Shown piece after piece: positions 36,801-50,253 of a DNA stretch of 64,000 nucleotides (position 1 is the first letter of the stretch; each line of letters opens with the position of its first letter). The notes under the pieces were generated by a model, which did no database searches, had not been told where the DNA came from, and saw nothing but the letters and a program-made list of their open reading frames with translations. This stretch comes from Fasciola hepatica (Eukaryota; Platyhelminthes; Trematoda; Plagiorchiida; Fasciolidae). The stretch spans positions 9,002,501 through 9,066,500 of the forward strand of contig CANUEZ040000113.1 of the NCBI GenBank assembly GCA_948099385.1, written 5' to 3'. The translations under genes were made by a program, and so were the position numbers.

Positions 36801-38235
36801 GCACTCCAGAGCTGTTGATCATGAATGTGGAAAAGTATTCACCTAACATGATGCATAATGGCTAGGAAAATAGTCCGATAATCAAAGAAGTAACTGTTCT
36901 GTGGGCATTCGATCGACTGTGGAATCAAGTGGAATGGAGATCGGTAATAAAGAAAACCAAATCCTTCTCAGTTTCCAAATAGAACTTGAGTAGGAAATAA
37001 TGTGTAATTTAGCTCTAGTAACTCATGCAAAAACCCGGAAGTCACTGGCTCCTGTTATCACCACACAAATGACCGCACAAATTTTACCCGCGACGATGGG
37101 CACTCGATCACCCATGAAGCAGTCGACAGTTAGTTTGCTGAATGCATCTCACTCAGCTCAAAGCTTCTCATCTTTTTGTTTTTCTTCTAAAGTATAATAC
37201 TTGAACAAGATTTCGAAAGCCAACTGACCGAACAACCTTCAAATTAATATCGTGCACTGTCCGACCGCCAGGTGTAGATGTTTTTCCCTACCCCTCGTAA
37301 TAGTTCGTCACTAGGATGTTTTGTTATTCTGCCACCAACTTAGCATTCACGAGGAACGGCAGAGGAGTGACACGCGTTATGCCTCAGAGGGACCCCACGT
37401 TTAAAATGACTATATTAAAATCAAACAACCCTATAGACAAAACCGTGTTGGCAGTAATGATAGTGATAAAGACTTCTGTACTGGTTGATACGTACAGCAA
37501 CTGAATAAGAGAGAGAAAGGAACTCTCGTAAGATCGCCCGACCAGGTTTGGGTTGACTAAGTTTTACGGTTCACAATGGTTTCGATCTTTTCGGTTAGTC
37601 AGCTTGTAGTCACTCCTAATAAAGAAACACACGTGTGACCATCTGAATCCCGGATGGAAACGTGGCACTCACACTGTCTCGATAGCTCAGGCCGCTACCA
37701 TCGCTATTAACATCTCAGTGCTAACAGAACGCCTCAAACTGCGTCCTAATCTCTACCTGGTTACCTTTCTATTTGGGCCTATTCACACAATACTGTCAAG
37801 TGTCTTCGCCTGTGTCACACTCGTTGTTGTGTCTGTGTGTGTGGACTAGATGGACTTCCGGTGTTCAGTATATGCATACATAAAAGGGTGCAAATAGGCG
37901 TTTGTTTCTAGTCCAAGGCATCTCGATCTGCAGTAGTAGCGACCGCTGGAATGAACAACGCACACTTCCTGTATTAGTGGTTCTGAAAGCTCGCCGGATG
38001 GCAATAGTATTAATGGTAGTAGTTCGTCGGGGCTCGTTTGTACTGTTTTTCATAAATGAATCATTTCTTCGAATAGTCGAGTCTCGTAAGTAGAGTGAAG
38101 TGAAAAGGCAGGTCCATTCGGTAGGACGAACAAGTGCGGAACAATGCGTCTCTATGTGTGTGTGTCTGTATGTGGGCATGCTCCGAACGCACGCACGCAT
38201 GAGCACACACACACATACAAACTCACACGCGCACA

Positions 38236-38238
<3 letters not shown>

Positions 38239-38296
<58 letters not shown>
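38239..38296. repeat. GA dinucleotide repeat
   Basis: About 29 AG units, preceded by a CA-rich stretch at about 38203-38235. Confidence 0.95.
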
Positions 38297-38300
<4 letters not shown>

Positions 38301-41300
38301 GTGAGAATCAGTCCAATCTGGATTCAACGATCGACAGCATCAGGTCACAAACATAATAATCGAAGACAAAAACGACGATCGACAGAGCCAGCATGTGACT
38401 GAAAACCAGATAAGTAGCACCTGCTGAATATGGAACTGCAAGCTAATTATTCACGAAGTTTGAGGTGTGCTTTAAGTGTATTTTGGTGTCTGATCTGGAG
38501 GTTTGATGGATTTGAGCGATGACTATCAACGTACAACACTGATCGGAATCGGAGCTATGGATAAATAGTGCCCAGCACAAGGAAAGTTGATCGTGTGTAA
38601 TTTCAACATTAAAATCACGTAGTCAATAAATATTTCAGTACAATTTTCCCGCATCCTATAGTTTACATTGAAATAGGGAGACCAACCCGAGATCTTCTGG
38701 AGAGGCAACGTCCGTAGTATCTGTGTTGTCGAGACAGAACTATTTTAGTAGTCAGATCAATTCGATAACTAGAAAGACGAGCTTCTTATGTCTTTGCTAT
38801 CAAACTGAATTTCGTTCGGGTATATCATTCGTGAAGGTTAAGTGTAACGAGCAGAAGGATGAAGGGATTGTCACTGTGAACGGAGAAGGAAGTTCTGAAG
38901 ACGGACAGATTGTAGGAATGCAGTGAATCACTGTGATATCCGGTGTAATTGGGAATTCCGGCTCTGAAACTTTGAGTGCCAGACTCGAATTTGTGATGGA
39001 TTGTGAAGTGGCACGCATACTGATCGACATCTATGCACTCAATGAATTGATTCTGCTCTTTTTCATTCAGTTCAACACCAAAGCAATCCAGTCACCTTAG
39101 TCAGCCTCTACTGAAAGAGATGCAAATCAAAAAGTAGCTGTTTTGCCTAATGGTGGGTCTCATTTTTGGATGAGTATCTGTATAGGTCTCTTCCACGCCA
39201 TAAAGAGAGTCTTGTATCAAAACTTAATAAGGATAACATCAGGCTTATTGCGGTGATTTGTTCACTTTCAGCTCCACCTATGCATAAACTCAGTGAGATT
39301 GATCTCGTGGATAAGGAAAGCTGACCGACTGGCTGTTTTACGCTCGAGACGGAAGCATCTGTTAAACGGTCTTCACGAATTTTCGGGGAACAGATGCAAG
39401 GTTTCGTCCATTCTCTAGAAGCTCTGAGCAGTTATTTTAATTGGGCCGGCTAGGACTCATTAGATGCGATAACTGTCAACCACATCCCCATGGAAAACGA
39501 AATGGACCTGGCTGGATGGCTGAAAGTTCCACTCACATCAAACATCTGGTGAAACGAACTGGGCCTCGGCGGTTTTCTTTCATGTCACCCCTCCATAATG
39601 TATAAAGTTCATCGAATGCTAACTCAGAAACAGACGTGATGATCTATCATTATATGGCAGTTTAAATCCCGTGCTATTCAAACTTATTTCACTGCTTCAT
39701 TCAGTGTGGGTTTTGTAGCTCCAACCGTAACTAGGGCCAAAGATAAGATCATTCCCGGGTCTCATCTTCGATTCCTTCCACCCAGCTAAAATCTTCGGGT
39801 ACCAGTAATTCGAACCGAAGATTTTTCAACTTCCTGACCCATGTCCAGCTGCGACTGTAACATATTGATCACATACATGATGAGGCGAATCCTTGAACTA
39901 GGTAACGAAGCATAGCAAAAGTGTTCTAGTTTGATATAGGACGGATCGAGTTTCCGAAAGTCTCAGTTCGACGGGTGCAGCTTAGGACTACCAGTCAGCA
40001 GTAGTAGCAGTAGGAGCAGTAGTACGACTGCGCATTTCAAGCACCTACCAGATAACGATTTCGTTTGTCCTTGAGTGAAGCACTAACACTGAGTAAGTAG
40101 CGAGTAAAGATGGGGAAAGGATGAGGATCTGGACCCCTTAATTAAACAGCTTGAGCGAGTTGAAATTACCATACCGAAATTTCCGACTCCAGGGCTCAAT
40201 TATGAAAAGGTGGTCTAAGTTTTTCGCCTACAAAAAGCTCGCGAATTTAGTAACTATGGTAATTGTTGATCGGAAAATTGTGAGGGTCGGGGAAGATCGA
40301 TGAAAGATATAAATGACTCCCATCAAAGCTAATGAGAAACAAGTGGATCTTATCATGTTAGCCTCATTACTGACAGAAAAAATAAATTTCTGTATGGAGC
40401 ACTCTTAGAACAGACCAACATGTGCAGGTCATCCTTGCCGTAATCACATAATTTCTTGCGCTCCATTGCCCAGCGTGACAGTGTTCCCCTCGCGATGAAG
40501 GTGTACCTAGATGGTAATCACGTGGCATTACGGCAGACATAAATCTGGGAACCAATCTCACTGAGTTGTTTTTCATTACGAACTGGAAACACTCATTCAG
40601 CGATTTCTGATTTTTTTCTTTTCACTATATCATCGTTGATAGATCCCGGTCCATTGTCGGATACAGAGGCTATCACCTCATTCTACGTGATAACGTTAAC
40701 CGGAAGTCAACGGACTTTTGTGGACATCCACCTGAATCGCTTTCGTCGGCTTCTGGCTGTCTGTTGATTCAGTTAATGCAGCTAAAGTGTCCTCCGACCA
40801 GACATCCAAAAGATAATGCTTTGTCGAGCGGCGGGGATTTCGGCTGCAAAGGATCTTACTCAAAGAAAACCAGACACTGAAACAGATTCCCTGTTTCATT
40901 TTATCTAAAATCCCGGGGTCGAAGTTCAACCAGGTTTTATTCGAAATCCCCCTGGTTCAGTTCATTACTGATCAGTTGTTGATAAAAAAAAATCATAAAC
41001 CAAAACTTTTCTCCATTCATAACTTCAGCTATCCACTCACGAAAGCGATCGACCGACTGCTTCAGCAACCAATAGGTAGACGAGTGCATTAAATTTTATG
41101 CCAGCGTACTTGTTCATTTCGATAAGCCATACCCTAACGTATACGAGAATAGATTATGCACCCAAACTCGCTACCTAACCGACAAATTATCGACTGCGAC
41201 TGTCCTTCATGGCTATGTAGTCGTTCTGTAGTGTTAGTGGCAGAAAATTGCGCGTCCCCATGAATGACTTACGTAGTGAATAACAAAATAAATTGCCCTT

Positions 41301-41500
41301 AAAATCCCGATTACCATCCTGGCCAAATGGGCATTAGACATTCAGTACGGCTCCTTAACGTTCTTCATCGTTTTTCAGAGTCATAAATGGCAATAAATCT
41401 AATGGAGGTTTGTGGACTTTTGCGGAAATTCCGTGTGCCCTCATGAACCAATGGGTTTTCCGGAGACCTGATTTTGTTTAAAAACCGGATGGATAGAAAT

Positions 41501-41501
<1 letters not shown>

Positions 41502-41536
<35 letters not shown>
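41502..41536. repeat. CA dinucleotide repeat
   Basis: About 17 uninterrupted CA units in FoxF intron 2. Confidence 0.95.
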
Positions 41537-41538
<2 letters not shown>

Positions 41539-42028
41539 GCTCACACACTCATGCGCGTCGTTACATGTGTACACATGAACACACGATTCCTATCGGTATA
41601 TTATAATCATATTTGCAGACACTGGGATTGAGAATGATGGAGAAAGCATAACGAACATGACTGAGTGGCAGTCACTACTGGGACTGGATAATTTGGAACA
41701 AATTCTTCTACGGTTTCATCACCAAGATTTTTTCGAATTTTCAGACTGATGTATGCTATAAAAATAGGTCAGTTTGAGTAGACGAGTGAATAAGGGATTC
41801 TAGTTGAAGCAACTTAAATCTCGAATTATCAAGTATTGTGCATTAAAAGAAGCCAAATATGGCCTCTCATCATCGAATGTTACCGTCACGTTTAGAGTGA
41901 GGATCGTTTTCTTTTGATTATTTCACTCTTCGGTGAAAAGTGCTAAATTAAAAGTTGCTCACTTCACTACTACATCAAACTGCATCGCATTCTTCATAAG
42001 TGATTAGTCTTACCGTCTTTTAACTCAG

Positions 42029-42150
<122 letters not shown>

Positions 42151-42797
42151 CACCAATCATGATCTTCATTAGCTTTTCTGCATGTGTTGCTGGTCTGCTC
42201 ACACGGGCTTCCTCGAAAATCTGCTCAGCTACCGTCGAGCCATGGAACGCTCATCGGCTTTCGTGATCCCTGTTCACAGCCCCCTCCCCCAATCCTGAAA
42301 CTGGATCAATAAGCCATCACATCAGTGAATATTCAATGCGCTTCTATTTCGCATAAAATCTACTTTCTCAAGGGATTCATTCGAAGCTGCTCTGCGAATG
42401 AATTCTGGTCTGGAACTGAAGGCGGCATCAAGTACAACCACTGATTATTTAAAGAGGGTAATACAAAGTTCAACGAGAATTCACAAACCAAACAAAAATC
42501 ATCGGCTTTCCGTGCAATGTTTTTTAACGAAATTTTCGTGTGGCAGATGACGAATTGGTTTATATATTAAATTTTGTTGACTTTAGTCGGATTTGCACCG
42601 ATGCATGAAGTACCACAGAAAGTAAGATCAACCAACAATGGCTCAGGTTGGAGAATCTCTCTATTTGGATCAGAGTAAATTTTATAAAAATCGGCTTAAT
42701 AGGACTTCATATTCAACCCATTTCTGGGGATACCACTGGTTGGATCTAGTTCATACATAGAGAAGTCTTGTCAAAGACAGTCGATAAACACTCAGAA

Positions 42798-42878
42798 TAC
42801 GGTATTATCCGTACTTTAAGAGCCTTGCGCCACAGTTTGACAACCTCGTAAGGCTCCTAAACTGTGGAAAATACCGTA
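42798..42878. repeat. 81-nt hairpin in FoxF intron 2
   Basis: Arms 42798-42829 and 42847-42878 (32 nt each, 17-nt loop) pair at 26 positions. Read on the plus strand, three more positions are G-U pairs. It lies about 225 bp downstream of exon 2 in FoxF orientation. Confidence 0.7.
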
Positions 42879-43102
42879 GTGGATGTCACTGTGCTGCTGC
42901 ACATGAAGCGATTAATCAGTATGGTTCGTTCGCGTAGAGGTCTTTTTCCAAGCATATATGTCACACACTGAAGGGTTAATTAATTTTCACGGCGTAGTAC
43001 AAGACACACGCGTACGAATCAAAGTTTCAGTTCCCAGTTTACTAGTCCTGTTGGTGGAAACAAGTTGAGAAAAGAAACGAAATTCCATTATGTACAACTC
43101 AC

Positions 43103-43309
43103 CTTTTGGAAGTTTGATGAAAACTTCGTTCAGTGACAGATTGTGTCTCACGGAGTTTTTCCATCCCGTATATTGTCCACGAAAGAAGGCGAATTGGGTA
43201 TACAGGTACTGGTAAATTTCGCTCAGAGTGCAACGTTTGGATGGCGAGGCTTGAATGGCCATGGCAATGAGAGCTATGTAGGAAAAGGGTGGTTTTTCCG
43301 ACCGACGAT
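43103..43309 (-). CDS. foxF: FoxF-type forkhead transcription factor, exon 2 (N-terminal two thirds of forkhead domain)
   Basis: This 207-nt exon carries 2 nt, 68 codons (residues 663-730) and 1 nt. It contains the forkhead start [16 protein letters not shown], the helix-2 region [18 protein letters not shown] and the DNA-recognition helix [20 protein letters not shown]. These match the FoxF subfamily closely; one visible difference is Val where vertebrate FoxF has Cys in LSLNECF. The acceptor is a pyrimidine-rich ...TTTCACTTTCAG on the minus strand, just above 43309. The donor is AAAAG then GTGAGT at 43102. Reading through the donor gives only a short non-homologous tail, so the splice is needed. 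The exon lies alone between introns of about 9.7 and 11.8 kb. Confidence 0.95.
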
Positions 43310-46300
43310 CTGAAAGTGAAAGTTTTAAAAATAACTGATAAGAATGTATCGGAACCGTTATGCTGCTTTCAATGAAGCTTTTATAGTAAACATGCTAGAA
43401 AACGTTCAGTCCTAGTGGTTAGATTCAAGTACTTTTCTCTCCCGTTCCTTATCGTGAGTGGAGAGAGCTGATTAGATCCAGCTGCAAGGAATCAGACAGT
43501 CTTAACTCTGCGGAGAAACTAAGTCAACGCTAAAGCAACTGAACGAGAAGCAGAATCGGAGAAGAATGACAGTGGGATGGAGCATCCTGGAGAGAAAGAA
43601 CTAAAATATCGGCCCAAATCACGGGTCCGAAAGAACTTATATTCAAATTCCACCACTGTCAGTGACTTCCAGTCGTGGTAGAGAGCACGTAGTTGTCATC
43701 TAGACCTTTACCGCGGTTAGGGTTTTATCTTATAGTCCGTTTCAAGTTACCGGTTACCTATTCTCTCCGGTAGTACAGTTAGCCTTTTTGATTGAGATAG
43801 GTCTCTGCCACGGGATTCATGCAGAAACAAGGAAAAAAGTAACAATTACTGTGTCGCAGTAATCTGGTGAATGTGTAGATTATTCTCGTGAAACTAACCT
43901 AATGAAACTCGTCGCAAAAAGACAGGCTACAGGCTGTTACGTCATCTTACACAAATCGGTTGCTGAAATGCTCTAGCTGTACACTGATGTATCACATAGT
44001 ACGGAAAATTCCTTTTGTTCTACTTTGCGAAAGTGCACAGAATAAATGAGATCATACATTTATTGGATCAATAATAGGGGTTTTCATGTCCCTCGGCGAA
44101 TTTGGTGAGCTTTTTGAAACCACGGATGCAGCACAGTCCAATGGAAAAGCTTTAATTTGAATTCTAGCTCTGTCGGATAGACTTACAGATGAGAGCAAAA
44201 CACCAGGGGCTCCTTGAGTGATGCGCCTCTGTAATTCCCATGATTACGGTTAACGGACTTAGAGAACCTTCATATATTTAGAAACACTGTCACTGCAAGT
44301 ATTCATGCTGTTATATGCAATGCTAGTGTTTCATGTTTAGTTCCAACCGGCCTACAGCTGATGATCACATTCTTTGTTACCTAGCTATAAAACCCTTCTT
44401 CACTTTCGTAAACCAATTAAAATCGCGCATCAAACAATCCAAACGGATTCGTTAGAGACTCATTTCACATTCCTAAACAGAAATAATTCAGGAACTATCG
44501 ATCAAGTTCGGTTTACGTAATGCGAACTGAACCAAAACAGATTCTATCATTTTCATCACTTGAACCAGTGCATTTGGGATTGGTTTAGGATCTGTCCTAT
44601 TTTTTCAGTAAACAAAGTTCAAGGAGAATAAAACCACTCAGCCGTATAACTTTTACAACGGGGAGTGTTGATAGGACTACCATTTGATTGATCCTGCTTC
44701 TATGAAAAGAAAGATTGTGGGTGAACGGGGAAATGGAAAACGCTAGGATGTTTCACAGCATAGCTGTTCTGAGAATGAAATAAGACTAACTGGTAGAGGT
44801 GCATCATCGGAGAACAGTAGATCGTGTGCAGGATCGACGGTGAGAGGACAAAAGTGATGTGCGTGGAAGAACAGAACCTGAAATATTAACCCTAGAAAAT
44901 GAATAGTGAGATAACTGACGGGGCATTGGTGACCGACTACAAACTGGAATTTAGAGAAGGCTTAGTGATAACACGATTAGTCAAACGTGGGGTCTGGCCG
45001 ACAAGTGTGGGTGTGTGTGTTTAAAAGAAAGGGGAGGGGGACTGAAATTCCATCCTACGGGTGATAGCACGATTTCACGGGGGAGGGGGGGGGCAATCTA
45101 AATCCCACTAGTTTACGGCGCTAAAATGAGAAGCCAGTTATTTGTCATAAGTAAGAGATACCCATCGAAGCTACATTGATTTAAGCTGGTTTCAGCTTCT
45201 GAAAAACGTTTTAAGGCGCGCTTACTGATGACATCTCTAACCGGCTATGCGTAACCACTCATGTCATTATCATCATTGTGACCGTCATTCAAATCGTCGT
45301 AGCCGCCGAAAAGACCAGCCCACAGTGGTGATAACACGACGACCGGTCAAAAGAGGCTTGGCAGCAGAATGCTCAGCTCAGCGTGCATTGACTTTTTGTG
45401 ACTTTTTGATCTCAAAAGCCTACTGAATACTTCGTGCGTCAACTGGCAAACTAGTTGAGATTTCCTCACGTTCCACCCATGGTGGTCTCAGCTGGATAAA
45501 GTATAACAGTTTCCACAAACTCGCACGTTCACTCCAGATACGCGCAAAATGTCTAGTAATATCGGAAAAAACACTTTTACAGCTGAACTACCATGGAAGT
45601 GGCAAAACCAGAGATGGCGATGGCTAGCGAAAAAAACTGCCAGCGAATTATAAAAAGTATAGTTTTACTTCGAGATATGACATTTCCGTTTAGTTGAAGT
45701 TATTGTTGAGCTAGAAAATCGGTCAAATCAACAAAAGAATCAGTCTTTAAACCTTCGTGACTTTTGTGAGTTGCTGCAGTTTTTTAAAAGCACTGAAGGA
45801 TATTAGGATTTTCAATAAACAAAAAACCAAGGCAAATTATTCCCAAAGGGTTGGTGATTCAACAAAAGGTTTCTTTGAATTTATAAACTAGGGGTCCATA
45901 AATGATAGTCTTACAACTTCTCTCACGTTTCATATCAGTACCATAACTATCTTTGTTTCGAACTGTATACGAACCCAGCTGTTAGTTATCCCATCGGCTG
46001 TGACTGGGCGAACGAGACGAACAATATTTAAACCAAATGGGAAAAGTTCAAGTTCGTCGAAGGAGGCACGTATTAGACCTAATATTGGTACGCTCTACGC
46101 ATGAGGTGTAGCCAATGCGTTTCCCGGTAGTTTTTCAAACCATACTGAGGTTACTGTTTTCTCACTTGGTTTACGTTAATATCCGATTCACGCGGTCCAA
46201 ACCCAGGTTCTCAGAATGATATCCTAAAGGTGTTGACTGGCTTCTAGGCCGTGATCGTCCGCTTTGACTAATCTCAGTTGTCAAGAGCGTCCCAGTTAGT

Positions 46301-46387
46301 TTTGCTCTGGCTCCCTCTGTTCCTTACTTCAGAAAGAATGGTGAGTAGGGTTTCCGAGAATTAGCTTTGGTGTGAAGGAAATGGTCA

Positions 46388-46742
46388 GTAGTAGTAACCG
46401 TGATAGTAGTAGTAGCAGTAGTAGTGGTAGTATTAGTGACCACAGTGATAGTATTAGTAATGTAATGGCCAGGCTGTAAGTCACCATGGAGTTGTTCGAA
46501 TAACGTAAGAGTTGGTGCATGTTGATACACTTACTGAGCTTCGGCTCATGGAGTTTTCTTTCTCTTGTGTTTTGCGGATCGAACACACTCAACCCCCCGG
46601 CGGAAGATCACTGCCGCTTGGAGGTTGCAAATGTAGTAGTGGTAGTGGTAGTGGTATTGGTAGTGGTAGTGGTAGTGGTAGTGGTAGTGGTAGTAGTAAT
46701 AGTAATAGTAGTAGTAGTAGCAGCAGCACTAGTAGTAGTCGT
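46388..46742. repeat. GTA/GTG trinucleotide-rich region
   Basis: Two imperfect arrays, at 46388-46465 and 46632-46742, are separated by about 165 bp of unique sequence. Long Gly/Ser- or Val-rich frames here are artefacts. Confidence 0.85.
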
Positions 46743-49687
46743 GTCATTAGTGGTAGTAGAATTTTGTGCCGAACAAAGAACGAATTAAACTATCTTAAAT
46801 TAGTGCAATATCTGGAGTGAATAGTTCCTTCTGTCTCTTCGAAACTTTAGATTGTGTGTTATTAGTGCCATTTTGTCATCCAGATTTTTGCGGTTGTAAA
46901 ATGATTCCTTCTGTTTAACCAGAAACTACTTATGATGAATCATCAATCAACCAGTCAGTAAGGCAGTCACTCGATAGATCTGACATAATTAATTAGTCGG
47001 TGTACTTCGCCTTCGGCTATAAATTCCAAAGTGAAATTTTCCACGTGATGATACGGAATGGCTGTGGTTCCAGCGAAACGTGAACAACATGTTCAAGCCG
47101 TACACTGGTTGACATTCTATTAGTGTGTTCTTATTTCGGATGATCTCCGTTCCGTTGGAAATAGTGTCCACGAAATCGTTGAAGTAAGCGAAATTGAACC
47201 ACATTGCACCATGTAGCTCACTTTTGCCTTTCACGTTAAGAAGTTCACTGACATTTTCCTTCTGTGAAGAGAATAGGCTCTCGATCTCATTTAATTCTTC
47301 AGGAATAGATTTTAAAAGCTGCGCCTTTGTGCTTCCTATGTCTAGCAAAATCTTCATCACGGTATCAAACATCATCGTGGTAGGCGTTGCAAATTCCCAA
47401 CCGGTGGAATGATTTCATATACACTTTCCACCCGCAGAGAACTTCTTTGTGAGCCGTTCGATGCTTATCGTATCGAAGTAAACAGATGGTGACTCATACC
47501 ATGATTTAATTATTTTTAGAAATAAATTACGCTCCGTTTTCTGTCAGGCTCTTAACGCCGGTTTCATGCTAGCTGAATGTCAGAGCAGCGTGTAGTGTTT
47601 CGTCCTGTTCCTCAGTAGTGAATAAGAAGATCTTACAAGATTTTCTCGGTGAACGGGTACAAGACATTTAGGCATCTTTTGCTATTCTCATTGGAATAAA
47701 GTCATCATTGAGGGTTGTATGTAAGCTGACTTTTTGTTCGTCGTGTCTTCTGACAGTGCATATTCCAAATTCAATGCCATAAGTCGTGTTTCCGTTCAAG
47801 GCAAGATTCCTGGCTGATATCAGTCACGGAAATACAGCCAGTTTTTCTTCAGAGTATTGGTTCCCTCCGGTTCTGTCATCTTCATGAGGTTGACCAAAAG
47901 CCTTAATTTCAATAGGACTTGATTCCGTCAACTTGAATAGCGTGAACGTTTAACTAAACGGATCTTTTCGACCTTCAGTTGATGGTCAGTGATAGGTATG
48001 GCCCGAAAATGTTTCTCTCTTCATCCTTAGGCTGAAAGTTCATTGTTAAGAGGTTGTATCAAATGATAAGGTAAATATTGTATAACTCACAAAGTACGGT
48101 ACATTCGTCTTTTTTGCACTCTTCTGATAAGCACAGTCGTGACCCAAGAATCACAATTGTTCATAAGTGGTGGAAACTACCTAGTTTCTGCTAATTCTGA
48201 ACTTTTAAATTTCGTACTATTTACCATCGCAACCGAAGTGACACAAACTTGGCTGGAAATAGACCAAAGTAGTATCAGAGTAAAAATCAATGTGTCTGTT
48301 TATATCATAACCACCAGTTGGGTTGTTAACGTAACAGCTTTCAAAAAGAGGAAAGACATGCAAACTAAAATCATTTTTCAAGGGGAATTTGAAAATCCTT
48401 TCGGACCTCAGTTTGATGAGAGTTATAAAATGACTCAAAAAAAAGTTTCTTGTTTTTGGGCATGGCCTTTCTCAAGTGAGCCTATAAAAAACGTATATTT
48501 CCGCAGTAAGTACCATGTTGGAATGCAACTAAATCATACAGTGCTTTATGATAATTTTGACTTATGTTTTCAGAAATACTTCTTTCATTTTTTGCAAACC
48601 TTTCAGTCAACTTCTTCACTGCTTGGTTTTTACTTCCTTATAACTGCAGTGATCAGAGGATGGGGCCACAGCAACACGTTACACAGTGGTAAACTAACAA
48701 CTTGGGAGAGTGTGATCCCTTGAGCACTGTCAACTGGGCCAAGGGGATCGAAGCGGGATCTATATAAGGTGGTCAAATCAGGCAGCGAACCGGATGATAG
48801 CGTTTATGTTTACCACCAGAAGTTGGTCTGAAATGATGCTGCTCCAGCTCATTGGTAGATGACTTACATCATTTGACGACTTATGGTTAAAAGAAACAGC
48901 ACCTAAATGACAGTCTTTTTATTTAGTCAAAGCAAAATAATTGCACAAGGGGAGACATTCAAGGCATCCAATTAAAAATGAGAAGACACTGAATGGTGTT
49001 GGCTGAATTTTCATGCCTTTCAAGTCGCGACTCTGAGCTTCTTCGACAGCTAATCAGATTCGATGGTGCAGAGATTTTCTGTCCCCTGACTTGTTAGCAT
49101 ATGTGACCTGTTCAGGTCCTGCGTGATTCATCATTCGAAATCCCTAGGGTTTTAATTGCTTCTTCTCGTTCGGAATACAGTAGTCTCTCTCTTTTAGGGT
49201 GTAATCTTATTCTATTTGGGGTTCATGCGTAATCACGATTTCGGTGACCACGGATTTACAGCATCCCCCAAATCCTCATCACCGTGACCTAGAGGCAGGT
49301 CAACCGTCTGGTAAACCATTTCCTTTACTCTATCGTTGTACTGCATTATCTCAAACTTTGCGTGCGATGCATTGAATTCGTGTTGGGGATTGATGTACGC
49401 TGAAGAATGACCACAGAGCCAGCAAGCTCGTTAAGAACCCTTCGTGAGTGGTTCATCTTGCACTACCAACACAACTCATTCGTCAATAAAAATGCATCGA
49501 TGCACTGAACGGCTCTTCCATTTGGCCTGTTATGAATGATTAGTATAACTATATTGTGAGTATCATACATACACATACAAACTAATCAGTAAACTAGCCG
49601 AAATGGCTCCAAAAGGTTTGCTCTGCTTCAACATTGCTTGATTTTTACATCATACAATTCATCATACAGTGTGAACTTTCAAACCGT

Positions 49688-50253
49688 TGAAAGTCGCAGA
49701 AGCACTGTACAGCTGCTTCATCCTTCCCATAAATCATCAGCATTGCACGTCCACCAAGTCCCTCAACTGGGACTCGAACCCGGGATGAACCATTGTGAAT
49801 CGAACACATCAAATGCAACGTTATCCGGGCTGGCTCTCAACAGAATGTTGAACATATACACTACATGATATAACACCCTTCCGTCACTCGCTTTGAGCGG
49901 TAACTACCCAATTCCCACTCGGTGATCGACTCCTGTGATGGGTGACTTCTCTTTAGGGCCTAAGTACAAAGGAGACATTCCGTTATAAACAACGTACAGA
50001 GCTTCGCTACTGTGTGTATTTGAGTAGTAGGAGATTAGATTTTTATGTAATATGATTCAGCAAGCTTCATTCCATGTAGTGTGTAAGTTTAATAAACCGT
50101 AGGAAGCCAGTCCGAATAGCCTTGTGGTTAGGTGTTTGAATGAAAATTGTTCACCCTGGGTTTCCCTGAGTGCCCGTGGTGACTCGGTGGATGTGCCCAT
50201 CTGATGATTCCTGAGAAAGATGAAACAGTTGTACAGTGCTCCCATGGTTTTCA
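49688..50253. repeat. 565-bp composite repeat, copy 2
   Basis: It aligns end to end with 31392-31956 with roughly 18 differences and one inserted base by eye (about 97% identity). It lies in FoxF intron 1 in the same orientation. Flanking DNA differs. Confidence 0.78.

Noticed and set aside
46989..47375. 128-codon minus-strand open frame in FoxF intron 1
   Set aside because: No recognisable domain and no convincing splice sites linking it to FoxF.
48139..48723. 194-codon plus-strand open frame in FoxF intron 1
   Set aside because: No domain, signal or homology that I recognise. AT-rich sequence of this length can hold such a frame by chance about once per window.
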